Both the position numbers and the translations under genes were made by a program. The notes under the pieces are model-generated. The model worked only from the letters and a program-made list of their open reading frames with translations, was not told the DNA's origin and did no database searches. DNA of 64,000 bases from Strigops habroptila (Eukaryota; Chordata; Aves; Psittaciformes; Psittacidae): positions 44,298,576 to 44,362,575 of the forward strand of contig NC_044282.2 of assembly GCF_004027225.2 (NCBI RefSeq), read 5' to 3'. Positions 12,116-23,680 of this stretch are shown here, piece after piece (position 1 is the first letter of the stretch; every line of letters starts with the position of its first letter).

Positions 12116-12985
12116 TATTGCAGAGTCTCAGCACATTGCTTTTGATCCAGCCAGATCTACTTTTTCTTGTCCTGTTATTAATGAGGAAAACCAGACCTGA
12201 AGCCTTATTTTCTGCTATTGATCACATTTTGCACCACAAATCACTCCTCATGCACAATCCTTCAGCTGCCTCCTGCGAGGAATTCAGTGAGTACAGAGTG
12301 AATTTCTAATCAGCTGCGACTGTTCAGCGCTACGGCTGGTAATTATTCTACCAGTGCCTGTATCTGTGAGTGTTATACATTTGTATTTGCTTCTTGCTGA
12401 GATCACACAGTTGGGAAAGCAATCATGCTCCATTTCTCTTAGTTTTGACTCTTGGCCCATACGGCTGCTTGTGGACAGCCTTTCAGCACTTTGCTTCATT
12501 CTAGCTAACACGGTTAATGACTCTTTGCTTTCTGCAAGTCTCTTAATCTGCTGAAATTGGCAGCTGTTCTTTGTTAGCAGTGAAGCCTTTCCCTCTCTTA
12601 CACTGCAGATTTTTGTTCTACCTGGTGATAACTGGACTAGCACTCTTTTTTGGGATGTGAGGAAGGGCAAGATGAAGCCAGTGGTTGCCCTTTTGCTACC
12701 AGCAAATTTATCTGCCAATGAATTATATGAGAGGTTTCAGTCTGGCTTCAGGAAGTACCTTAGTCCTGGGATTGCTTTACTTAAGGTCACAAATGATTTA
12801 TCGCCAGCTGCTGATTCAAGCTAAATTACAGTACTCCTGCTGATGGATCTTTCTGCTGCTTTCGATACAATAGATCTTGGAACTTTGCTGAATTGTGTGA
12901 AGCAATTGATGGTGTATTATCAGGTTGTAAACTTGGCAATTGTGGATCAAGTTCTGCTTCACTGGTCACATTGCTCCTTGGAATA
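12116..12985 (+). pseudogene. Ancient L2-type LINE ORF2 relic (reverse transcriptase)
   Basis: From about 12715 the plus-strand frame reads LYERFQSGFRK, then IALLKVTNDL, a stop codon, and LLLMDLSAAFDTIDLGTLL. This is the conserved reverse-transcriptase start (block with FQSGFR, then the catalytic-Asp block LDLSAAFDT) characteristic of L2-like LINEs, different from the FDTVPHD signature of CR1. Upstream, LFSAIDHILHHKSLL and a CEEFSEYRVNF segment fit the preceding L2 region (the 'LFS..DHLL...P' block). Frames are broken by stops, indels and lost segments, so this is a dead fossil. It is truncated at its right edge by the CR1 at 12990. The left boundary is approximate. Confidence 0.62.
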
Positions 12986-12989
12986 TAAT

Positions 12990-14172
12990 ATCATAGAATC
13001 ATAGAATCATAGAATCGTAAGGGTTGGAAAGGACCTTAAGATCATCTAGTTCCAACCCCCCTGCCATGGGCAGGGACACCTTGCCCTAAACCATGTGGCT
13101 CAAGGCTCTGTCCAACCTGGCCTTGAACACCGCCAGGGATGGAGCATCCACAACCTCCCTGGGCAACACATTCCAGTGCTTCACCACCCTCACTCTAAAG
13201 AACTTCTTCCTTATATCTAATCTAAACTTCCTCTGTTTAAGTTTGAACCCATTACCCCTTGTCCTACCACTATAGTCCCTAAGGAAGAGTCCCTCCCCAG
13301 CATCCTTGTAGACCCCCTTCAGATACTGGAAGGCTGCTATGAGGTCTCCACGCAGCCTTCTCTTCTCCAGGCTGAACAGCCCCAACTTTCTCAGCCTGTC
13401 TTCATATGGGAGGTGCTCCAGCCCTCTTATCATCCTCGTGGCCCTCCTCTGGACTCGCTCCAACAGCTCCATGTCCTTTTTATGTTGAGGACACCAGAAC
13501 TGTACGCAGTACTCCAAGTGGGGTCTCACAAGAGCAGAGTAGAGGGGCAGGATCACCTCCTTCGACCTGCTGGCCACGCTTCTTTTGATGCAGCCCAGGA
13601 TACGGTTGGCTTTCTGGGCTGCAAGCGCACACTGCCAGCTCATGTTAAGCTTCTCATCAACCAACACCCCCAAGTCCTTTTCTGCAGGGCTGCTCTGAAT
13701 CTCTTCTCTGCCCAGCCTGTAGCAGTGCCTGGGGTTGCCCCGACCCAGATGTAGGACCTTGCACTTGCCTTGGTTAAACTTCATAAGGTTGGCATCGGCC
13801 CACCTCACAAGCGTGTCAAGGTCCCTCTGGATGGCATCCCTTCCCTCCAGCGTATCAACCGAACCACACAGCTTGGTGTCATCGGCAAACTTGCTGAGGG
13901 TGCACTCAATCCCACTGTCCATGTCACCGACAAAGATGTTGAACAGGACCGGTCCCAACACCGATCCCTGAGGGACACCACTCGTTACAGGTTTCCAACT
14001 GGACATCGAGCCATTTACCACAACTCTTTGCGTGCGGCCATCGAGCCAGTTTTTTATCCACCGAGTGGTCCATCTATCAAATTGATGTCTCTCCAATTTA
14101 GAGACAAGGATGTCATGTGGGACAGTGTCGAATGCTTTGCACAAGTCCAGGTAGATGACATCAACTGCTCTG
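12990..14172 (-). mobile_element. 5'-truncated CR1 LINE (younger subfamily)
   Basis: Read on the minus strand this is a CR1 ending in a tail of three ATTCTATG units at 12990-13016. The conserved 3'-UTR precedes the tail (plus-strand view: 'ggttggaaaggacctt', 'gatcatctagttccaacccc', 'ctgccatgggcagggacacc'). The 5' end breaks off inside the reverse-transcriptase region near 14172, as expected for target-primed reverse transcription that stopped early. It lies next to the L2 relic. No clear target-site duplication is visible, which is usual for CR1. It is much less decayed than the CR1s at 22-26 kb. Confidence 0.93.
13086..14144 (-). pseudogene. CR1 ORF2 fragment: reverse transcriptase C-terminal part
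   Basis: A single open frame of about 350 codons covers the C-terminal two-thirds of the CR1 reverse transcriptase. Landmarks in order are [16 protein letters not shown] (catalytic-Asp block A), [16 protein letters not shown] (block B), [14 protein letters not shown] (the FADD catalytic box), then the thumb/C-terminal region with [19 protein letters not shown] and [18 protein letters not shown] just before the stop. The endonuclease and the N-terminal RT blocks are missing because the element is 5'-truncated, so it cannot encode a working enzyme. The absence of frameshifts over 1.06 kb indicates a comparatively recent insertion. It is nearly identical in protein sequence to the matching part of the CR1 at 37.5-41.6 kb. 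Confidence 0.92.
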
Positions 14173-17100
14173 ATATCCTGTAATTGTCTTTCTTTTTTTT
14201 TTTAATTTGCTACAGATGTGGACAGAATTCTCTAGCAGCATAATACCAATTTTCACTGCAACACAAACAACATATAGATGTATTAGTCTTTTACAGTTTA
14301 GCTTCTTGCTGCTGTTTGGACCACATCAGTTTGTTTTACCAAAGCATGATCTTGGGTGGTCATGAATGGTTTGAAACCAAACTAAGATAAAAAATAATTG
14401 CTTCTGGCAAATCCTCTCTGTGTACTAGGTGGTTCTTCCTAGGCAATAGAAACTATCTATGCACATATAAAGCATGCATCTGGAGCTGGTCAGAACATTT
14501 CCATTAAATGTAATCTCATAAAAATATGGTGCTTTGTCAGAGCCAAAACATTTTGCAGAAAACACGTCTGTTTAGGTGAAGTTTTAATCAGGGAGGTATT
14601 CAAGATTCAAGGCTGTTGGTCACTTCTGATGGCAGAGACAGAGGAAGCATGCAGTCCAGTTTGAAAACCCAAGATTTTTCATCTCAAATTAATCATTTCA
14701 GAAAACCATTCAAGAAGTTCTGGGTTTGTACCTATGAAAATGAAAACAATGTTGACACCACAAAAGCTGCCATGAAACAGAATCAGCATTCTCTGAAAAG
14801 GATGCTCAGAAAAGCTGTACCTGCATCATCACATCAGCTCTGTGGTCCTTCTCCACAGAGCACCACGTGTAGTTACAATTAGTTGAGAAGCTGGAAGGCT
14901 GGAATGGAGTGGGGCTCTGACATGATAAATTGGCAGCTTGTCGCTGGTCTTTCACTGCCTTGGAAATTGTAACTCACAGGAACATGTGCTTTATGATGAG
15001 AAGTTCAGGGAAAACCACTTTCTTTTTCTTTTCTGAAAAAAAGAAAAAAAAAAGAAGAAAAGAAAATCCTAGTCAGAGAAAAGATTCAAAATTTAGTACT
15101 TTCCAGAAATTAAGATTTTGAGTAAAATTAGGCGGTCAATCAATATGCACAAGTACTTACAATTTTTAAATTTGTTTTTGATATTCTGGGATTTTTAACT
15201 GCTTAACAGTTTTTAAACTTCTTGTTATAAAGTTTTAAGTGAGCGAAATTAGCATATAAAATTGCTTAATCTCTCAAATTCCCTGCCAGCCTTTACAAAT
15301 TGCTGTCCTTTAGCACTTATTCTTGCAGGTTTTCCTGTTTCCTACTCTAACAGCTAAGCCCAGTTGAATTCTGTCTAAGAGAAGTAATAGACACTTGTCT
15401 CCAGGAGAGCAGTCTGGCCATCACTCATTTCCCCAAGCTCCGGACAAACAGGACTCTTCAGACATGTTTCTGTTTCTGCTGCTCCTCACGGAGCCCATCT
15501 GGCTAAGCCTGTTGGTCACTCCATGAAGCACACCACTCTCCCCACGTCCTGCAGCCCCAGACATTGACCTCATGAATCCATGTGCCAAGCACCATAGGGT
15601 GCCAGGGCTGCACAGCACTGCAGTGCTTCAGGAGCTACAGCTCCATGTCTGGAAATCCATCACCATCTCTTTCAATAGACCTCTGAGATCTCCAGGTCAA
15701 GTGCTCACCTTCAAGCAGAGAAGTACGTCTGCTTCCAAGTGTTCTAGGTAGATTTATCTCCTTTAGAAATGGCAGGGAGTGCTTTTAACAAGGCCACCTC
15801 AAGATCAGCCAGCAAACGAGACCTGCACAGCAGACAAAGGTGAACTCAATCGCGGTTTAAACTGCAAAGCTGACTGCTTCCCCAGACCAGTGCACACTCT
15901 GGAGGCATGGACATACAGGCAGATGTCCCGTTGCCCCCACGCTGGGTCAGTTCCCTGTGGAAAACTGAGGCGCTGCCCTTGTAAGACACAAGGGCATGTT
16001 GAAAGAAGGGCAGGAAACTACCTTGGTCTCCATCCTTCCCCTTCCCCAGGCTGAGTATAAAGCGTGCAGGTGATTTGCTTTGTTGTAAACTGCTTGGTAA
16101 CAGATATATTTGTATATCAATCAGATTAAATCACATAAAATAATTGCCATTTGGAGTGTGTCACACAACACACAGCAACAGGCTGCTTGGGCAAAAAGCT
16201 CTCAAAAATTTGGTAAAACAAAGATTGCAGAAGAATGGAAAAATATTTTTTTCTTTACCTGCACATCACCCCCACATAGCTGCTGATGGCTGCCAAATGC
16301 ACAGTTCTGCTTTGCATTAGCCACAGTCTATGGGGTCAACTGGTTGTTACACACTGGAAAAACATTGCAGATGCCTCATTATAACTCAGTGCAGCCACAC
16401 TAGCAGTGTGCCACTAATCACCATTTATTCCCATTTCTCAGCAGCTGATCTGGATTAGGAACATGAAAAACAAACTAAAAGAAATTGCACTAAAATGTTT
16501 AAATAAAATGACCAATAAATTCATAAAGCCATTAAAACACTGCAGGGGAAATACCTCTAATGCGTTTTTTAAAATTCTTGCAGTGTCTTTATTCTTTACT
16601 TTCTCTTGGCTGTTGCACAGTCCTGAAGATCCTCATGTTTTTCTTCTGGTTGTACACCAGGTGCTGCAGAGACCATGGTTATTTTTAAGTCATTTACTTG
16701 ATATCAATCACTTCCTTCTTGTAGATCTAGAAAACACTACTCACACATACTACACTATGGAACATAGCAAGTACCAATAGTAATGCATTACACTTAATTA
16801 ACAAGTATTCATATTCTACTTTACAATAATTTAACTAAGCATAGCTTAAACAAATGCAAGCTGTTTAGGGTAACACCCCAGCCATATTAGGTTTATTGTA
16901 AATACTATAGCCATAATAATAGCCCAGAATATTTTGAAAATCAAAAGCTCCCTTCTCACACAACATTTAAAACTCATTCTGTAGCAGGTTGAATATGTGC
17001 TTTCTTTTGTAAAAAAACAAATGAGTTAAAATCTAAAATAGTGAAACAGCATCTATGAACTTAACAGTGACCTGACATGAGATGAATCAGTGGGAAGAAA

Positions 17101-17582
17101 CCTTTCTATTGGAAATAATTACTTATCCACCAAGTACACATTGGTTATAGTAGGTATATTTTCCCTATATACAAACCTTACTCTTACTCTTTCTACGTGA
17201 TGGGAATAATTAATATCAGGATGCATGGGGTTAGTCTTACCAAAGACTGGGGACACAGCTGCACAAGTAGAATTATTCGAATATTCAAGATTTTACAACT
17301 TTCTTATTGTTAGATACTACATTGTATTTCAGCAGCAAAGCTCACATCTTGTACATCACATTACCCCATCTTCCCAAACAGTTTGGGTTTTAGTACTGGG
17401 TAGATTTGGTTATTTTGACTCCAGATCATTTGAGTTATCCCGTTTGGTGCACAGAACCATAGACATTTACTAACACAACTGAGGGGGCAGTAAATTGGTC
17501 ATGGATGTTGGGAACTTTCAAACCAGCTTTGCTGTCAAAGACAACATATCGCGTAGGGACAACCTCTCATTTCAAACCATGT
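14173..17582. other. Non-coding stretch
   Basis: Contains a poly-A/AAG-rich tract at about 15036-15065 and a moderately GC-rich patch at 15370-16060 without a recognisable gene. A weak splice-flanked open segment lies on the minus strand at 15709-15760 (see findings). No repeat family recognised elsewhere. Confidence 0.35.
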
Positions 17583-17785
17583 GAGACACTGGCACAGGTT
17601 GCCCAGAGAAGTTTTGGATGCCCCATCCCTGGCAGTGTTCAAGGCCAGGTTGGACAGGGCTTTGAGCAACCTGGTCTAGTGAAAGGTGGCCCTGCCCGTG
17701 GCAGGGGGGTTAGAACTAGATGATCCTAAAAGTCCCTTTCAACCCAAACCATTCCATAATTCTATAGTTCTATGATTCTATGGTA
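17583..17785 (+). mobile_element. 5'-truncated CR1 3' end
   Basis: Begins 'gagacactggcacaggttgc' within the CR1 ORF2 C-terminal region and runs through 'ccatccctggcagtgttcaa' and the 3'-UTR motif 'ggttagaactagatgatcct'. It ends in degenerate ATTCTATG/ATTCTATAG units. Only about 200 bp remain. Its sequence ('acctggtctagtgaaaggtg') marks a different CR1 subfamily from the copies at 13 and 40 kb. Confidence 0.92.
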
Positions 17786-20700
17786 AGCAGTGGAAGGGTG
17801 AAAACCTTACAAAATATCTCCTCAGTTAGCTCACTGGCAGAAACAGTATGTCACCTTTCGCACATTTTATTTTCTTATATTTTCTCCCCCCATTCTAATT
17901 CATAGTTTCCCCTTCACTCTCTTACATGTTACTCTTACTCACTGGCTAAATCTAGCTTGATAACACAGAGACCGACATTGCTATTAAAAGTACTGATTTA
18001 ACTGCTACAGACAAAGAACATATTTTATTTTTACATCAAGTGGTTCTTTCAGCCCTCTGTCTTCACTGTGTTTCCTTACTCTGGTTTTACACTCTATTGT
18101 CCTATTTTTATTATTGCTTTGCCTAAAACTACTGTAGAGAGAGCAATATTCTCTGTTTTAATGCCTCAATAAAGTTTTGCATTGGAATATTTAGGTGAGA
18201 TTTTTCAGAAGCATTTAACATTGACAGTATCTTTAGCATTATAATTTGAAAAAAAAAATTTTTATATTTTAAACCTTAGCTATGTACTTATGGGCATGAA
18301 TTGATCAAACCTGTTTTTCATCTTTTGTCTTTTATTTTGGTACTCCAGTTAGGCACACTGCCGATAATGACTTGACTTGCTTACTTATATAAATGACTTC
18401 TTATACATTTATCGAAGCCATTTACAAAGGCATCAAGCATTATCATGGTCTCTGCAGATGTAGAAAGAAGCTGGTAATAGCTGACTTTGTTGCACAGTGC
18501 CTGAGTAGGAGACTCAAGTGCTATTGCCAGTCCAGTACTTTTGATCTTAATTTGTAAAAGTCTTTCCCAGTATTTTGATATGCCAAGGAAAACAGAAATC
18601 AATGAGATTTTCTCCAGTTTTAGAAGAACATAGCCAGTGCATTTGTGGGGGACTAAGTGAGCATTTAAAAACCACATACAATTAGGGCTTACATTATAAC
18701 CATACCTGTTCCTCTGAACAAAATAAACTCTCAAACATGGGAGTTTACAAATCTCTGAGAAAAATTCTGGAAGTAAATTAGTCTACTACTAGTCAAGCCT
18801 CTCCTGCTGAATCTTTCTTCTACACACTGTTTAAACTTAATTGTTTTATAGGTTTGGAGAAGTGGGCTTTGGGTTCAGATCTGGAATTTTGTTTTGCTTT
18901 GGGGGTTTTGTTTGGGATTGTGCAGGGATTTTTTTCACTTTGGACAAAGCCAGATTCTCATTGATACTGCCTCCACACTGTATCTGGTAAGGTTCCTTAA
19001 GCCTCTCACCTAACTGCTCTTCTACATTTTGTTTCAGGCTGCAGAATTGCTTGCTATGTAAGATGTGTATCAGCCTTTTTGCTCCACATCATTTGTACTT
19101 GCATCAATTTTCTTCTGACAGTTGGATGTTTCAGTACCACAGCTGCCTGTTTTAGCAAAACTTCAACTGTGATATTTTAATTCTAATATTTTGGGCACTA
19201 ATTTATATAACACTAGAAATATCAATATGCTGATAGTGTAGCCTGCCACAAACAGCAGCTGGGAGGGCGAAAAGGTAGGAGAGAACTTTCACAGCGATGA
19301 GAAACATCAGTGAAGAGGCAACTGCATATGAAGTTGCTTAGAGAGTTGGGGTGCAGTGAAGGTGAAGTTGGGGTGCAGTGTAGGATCCTGATGAGTCCCT
19401 GACATATCTGTATGGATTTATAGATTGTAGATCTGTGAGTGCTCTGGCAGAGACATGGGACCTACTGCTATCACTGCCCAAAAGCACTGAAAGGAAATTC
19501 TAATCTGTGACCTGGCTCACCCAGGTTTGCAGCTTGACCTGTCTCACAGGTACGCAAGGCAGAACAGCCCTTTGGGAAGTCACCGTGTGCCTGGCTTGAA
19601 AACCAGCAGCCCTGCAGCACTGGCAGAGACAGCATGGCATTAACAGCCTCTTTGTCAGAGATTAGGTCTAGGGAAGATTGCTTGATCTGAACTCCTGGGA
19701 ATTCCAGCCTGTAATTAGCCTGATTTGCTGCCTTAACCTTTCTCCCTGCATATTCCCACCTAGTGAGGCTAATTAGAGCTCCTGAACATGGCACTGGCCT
19801 GCAATGCCTACTGCCGCCTCCCTGTACCCATCCAGCCCTACAAACACTGGGGTAAGAAAAGACACGTATGGGAAGATCATCCTCCTAGCTTGGCAGGGCC
19901 AGCGGTGGCTTGTCCTCTCTCCAGCCCATCATCTGAATATCACAGAATGGAGGTAACCAGCACAGAAGGAATGAGACCTACAATTAAGTGACCCAACTGC
20001 CAACATGCACAGTAGCTGTGACTGGATTGGATCATTTAGTTGCATTTTGCTTGATATCCTCCACTTACTCAAAATGGGGGATGTTCTGTCTATGTATGTA
20101 TATGGCCATGTCAACAGAGGGGACAGAGCCTGTTGTCCCCCCCAGCCACTGTGGGCCTATGTGGCTCACCCAGCTGGAACAGGTTAAGCATCACTGCCCT
20201 ACACAAAGGCCATAGGAAAAATCCCATCTGACAAGCAGTTTTCCGTACTCTTCTCAGTACCGCTTAGTAAAAATGATTACAGGAGAAACATAAGACCTGA
20301 AACTAATCAGCACTTCTCTCCCTTCTCCCAGATACTTTTCCCGTTTGGGATCTTGACTTAAAGCCCAAAGCACCAAAGGGCAGGCACCGCTTTAGGGTGA
20401 TTCTAGTATCATAATAGTGCTAATGGCTCAGAAATTAATAACATATGCCTGACTGGAGCAGGCTGGCCAAACAGCCTTGAACATCAAACTACCTGACCCC
20501 TGACACTAGACAGGTTGATTTATTATACTGTTAGCCCTCCTGACAACATGCACTGTGGGCTTGGCACTGTCTGGTCATTTTTCAAGCTCTTTGCACATTA
20601 CTGGCACCTATATCCTCTAACGTATTACATCAGACAGCTCAGCTGCAGAATACTAAAAGCCGCTCCCTTCCTCCATCACTCCCTCCTTCCCTCTCTGCCT

Positions 20701-22369
20701 GTATGCCTCCCTTCCTCCCTCTCTGTTCTCTCAAGTAGAATGAATGAATATGTGAATCTAATACAAGATAGGAGCTTAATGTTTGTATGAGTGGAAAGAA
20801 TAAATATGCATGATGTAGGTAAGGTCAAAAGGATGGAGTAGAGGGTGTTAAAACATTAATGTATTTGCAGTGACACTTATTAAGTGACGTCAAATTACCC
20901 GAAAGAGATGTTCCCTGATCCAGAAAACTTAGACTCATAAAAAGTCCTACTTTTTGTGTAGCAGGGAATAATCCAAGACGGGATAATTCAAGAACAAATT
21001 TATGAGCAAAAGAGCCACAATATCCTCTATATTTCAAAGGGTTAAAAACTGCTCCTGTTTTGTAGGACTAAGGAACTGCACTTCACCAATGGCCACAGCC
21101 AGAAGCACCAAGCTTGCACATTCAAGGCACAAAAAGGCCTACCTCTACAGCAAGGATTAATAGCTTACAGCTCTTGGACTACATGCAGTTTGTAAATGTG
21201 GTTTCAGTACTCATCATATGCACCATGTTCATGTGCTACATCACATGCAGGGCTGGCACAGGGACTGCTAAAGAATATCAGTCCACGGCTGCAAGAGGAA
21301 ACAAATCAGTTGCAGCGGTTAGGACACCATCACTGTACCATGCTCCAAAATGTCTTCATATGAACAGACCAACCACACACCACAACAGAGTTGTTCCTTG
21401 TATAGCCACTGTGTAGGCAATGAACTAGCCTAGAGGTCATTTGCTCTACTTGCTCTCTGAAGCAGAGTTTGCAACAGATACCTAACCAAACACTGACATC
21501 AACTGAAGTTCTGGCTACTGCTTGCTACAGAAAAGGCACAAAACTTGGTGTGGTCCTGGACAAGGTATGCAACTCAGTTTAGGAAGTTAGTGTCAAATAA
21601 TTGTTCTATAACAGCTGGGTGAACTTCAGCATCCTTGCAAGAGCGAAAAAGAAAAGGAAAAAGAATCACTTTCAGTCTAACAGCATTGCGATTAAAAATA
21701 GTGACTGGCATAGAAATAAAGAAGTCCATTGAAGGCAAAAAAAAAGGCAGCTAAAGGATACAATGCTTGTAAACAACAAAGGAGACTGTTTTAAGATATC
21801 ACAGTGAGAGCACACTACACAGCAAAAAGACTTTTTTAAAGTCATTTTCCCTCCGCCCCACACATGTATATATCACAGAAGGGTGGTGACAAGACAGCCT
21901 GCTGAAAATAGAAGCTTTCTCTGAATAAGGAAAATAGGAAATAGAATAAAGTATAAATGTAAACATAGAATGGCTGTAAGGAAAGCCAAAAAGATTAAGC
22001 ATGCAACCTGTTAAAGGCATAAAAGGTATGAAAAAAACACCTCTATCCCAACATAGAGGTAGAAAGTTTGCCAGTGGTCACCCAGGCAAGGTAAAAGAAG
22101 ACAAGAACATAACAGACTAGTTGAACAGTTTGTATTACTGGAGTTTTTATAATTTCTATAATTTGTTCATTATACAAAAGGTTTCCATCTTTCAGTCCTT
22201 CTCTGCAGGTGGAATATGCTAAAGAACTGCTTCAGGGATGAGGGTCAGGAGAGGGAGTCCCAGCACAGACCAGCCCAGACTGTACTCATTCACGCCTTCT
22301 TAAAAATCGGCATATTGTGAGTTTTAATTTAATACTTACATTAGCTTTGGCACCAAAATACGATGATTT
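17786..22369. other. Non-coding stretch
   Basis: Mostly AT-rich with a GC-richer patch at 19260-20220. Within it lie a 22-bp direct duplication (about 19345-19380), a possible plus-strand first exon at 19788-19851 (see findings) and a CT-rich tract at about 20670-20730. No recognisable gene or mobile element otherwise. Confidence 0.35.
20667..20732. repeat. Pyrimidine-rich (CCTTCCTC) tract
   Basis: Imperfect CCCTTCCTCC-type runs on the plus strand. Simple-sequence DNA with no associated element seen. Confidence 0.6.
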
Positions 22370-23680
22370 TTTTTTTTTTTTAGAGATCTTAGAAGAACTG
22401 GAAACTGCACATCCCGATTTTCATGCTAGGTAAAGTGGTTATACTGAGAAGAAAGCACAGAATTAGAACACATGTTCAAATACAACACAACGGGTAAGAG
22501 TCTAATTGACTTTTGTACTAGAAGTCATGTCTCACAAATCGATTAAAGTTCTTTGAAGGAGCAATGAGCAGGTGGAGCAAGATGATACAAAAGGATCTGA
22601 AGACATCCATTTGCAGAGACTCTTAAAGAAAAGTAATTGCCACACACTACAAGGGAAAGTCCTTGCATACATAATTTTCTTTTAAATGACAGGGGAAAAT
22701 GATCAGGAATAAAAGGCCAGTTACACATTGGAGGAATTTTACTAAAGTAGTCTTCCAGGGAGCTACAATAGAGGCTGTGCTGCTCAATATACATGTGAAT
22801 GGCCTGTAAAAGACCGTTGATAGTGACAGTTGCAGGATGAGAATATGTTCACTAACCCTACAGCAGAGGCTTTCAAAAGGTCTCCAGTCTTCAGCAATTG
22901 GGCTGTCAGCTGAACTGCTACACTGGCAAACTCGAAATCATCAGCATGGGAAATATAGCACTAATATATTGATGGCCTATATATTAACTATTGCTGCTCA
23001 GGCATAAGAATGGCCTTTCTAAATCAGGTCCATCTAGCCTTATGTTCTGCCTGACTGAGGCCAGTAGCAAAAGTATAGCGAGAAGAATGAAAAGGCAGTT
23101 AATGGTCCTTTCTCAGCATACTCTGCCAGCTCCTGACAATCTGTGAGGCATGAATCTCCTGAATGAGGGACATTCCTCTGCATTATTTAATAGCTATTGT
23201 TGAATTTTTCTTTCATTGATTTCTTTAATTATTTTTTTTAAATCCATGTAAACTTGTGGTATCTATACTATACTATAGTAGTAAGTTCCTCAATGAAATA
23301 CTACATTTTATGAAATGAAATTAGGAATGTTCTCTGAAAATGACAGTTCAGTGGACAGCAGTCATCAAATGAAGCAGGTGCTATTAAAAAAGGGAATTAA
23401 TTGGAAAGGTGTAGCAAGCATAACAGGAACCATCATAAAGCCACTGTGCTGATGGGTGGTGTGTCCACATTTTGATCACTGGACCCAGTACTGGTCATTC
23501 CAAGAAAGATAAGGTAGAGCTTGGAAAAGAAGAGTGTAGGGCATCAAAAAGATTACCATATGGGAAGTCTTCTATAGTAAGACATTTTAGATAAGATACT
23601 TCAGCTTGTAAGACAGATGAGGAAGGAATTATTTAATAGAAATATATCGGAACAGTTTGAAAAGGGAAGAATTCAAATAC
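22370..23680 (+). mobile_element. Ancient CR1 relic, split by a second CR1
   Basis: Diverged CR1 ORF2 sequence is recognisable in order along the plus strand. 'agaagtcatgtctcacaaat' and 'gttctttgaaggagcaatgagca' (22522-22570) come first, then 'caatatacatgtgaatggcctg' (about 22785). After the inserted segment come 'tctctgaaaatgacagttcag' (about 23332) and 'ggtcattccaagaaagataa' with 'gagcttggaaaagaag' (about 23490-23535). These match the old CR1 subfamilies shared with crocodilians and turtles. Many stops and indels leave no open frame. The left and right edges are approximate. Confidence 0.66.
22990..23325 (-). mobile_element. Ancient CR1 3' end nested in the older CR1
   Basis: The plus-strand text 'caggtccatctagccttatgt' is the reverse complement of the old-CR1 3'-UTR, whose consensus ends in a 'gctggatggacctttggtctgacccag'-type motif. 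It is followed by 'taatagctattgttgaattt' and 'agtaagttcctcaatgaaat', the expected upstream parts in reverse (the 'aactccttgcc' and 'ggctattagcc' regions). Host CR1 sequence resumes right after it. This gives a clear nesting order, with this copy inserted second. Both copies are ancient. Confidence 0.6.

Noticed and set aside
12284-12718. 144-codon minus-strand open frame
   Set aside because: Shadow of the plus-strand L2-type relic; the recognisable reverse-transcriptase motifs are on the other strand.
13406-14183. Plus-strand open frames of 60-137 codons
   Set aside because: Antisense shadows of the CR1 reverse-transcriptase frame on the minus strand.
16262-16356. 95-nt minus-strand segment ending CAG-GTAAAG
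   Set aside because: Stops in all three frames, so it is not a coding exon.
17241-17275. 18-nt minus-strand segment between acceptor-like and donor-like sites
   Set aside because: Too short and too common by chance; no conservation evidence and no preferred frame.
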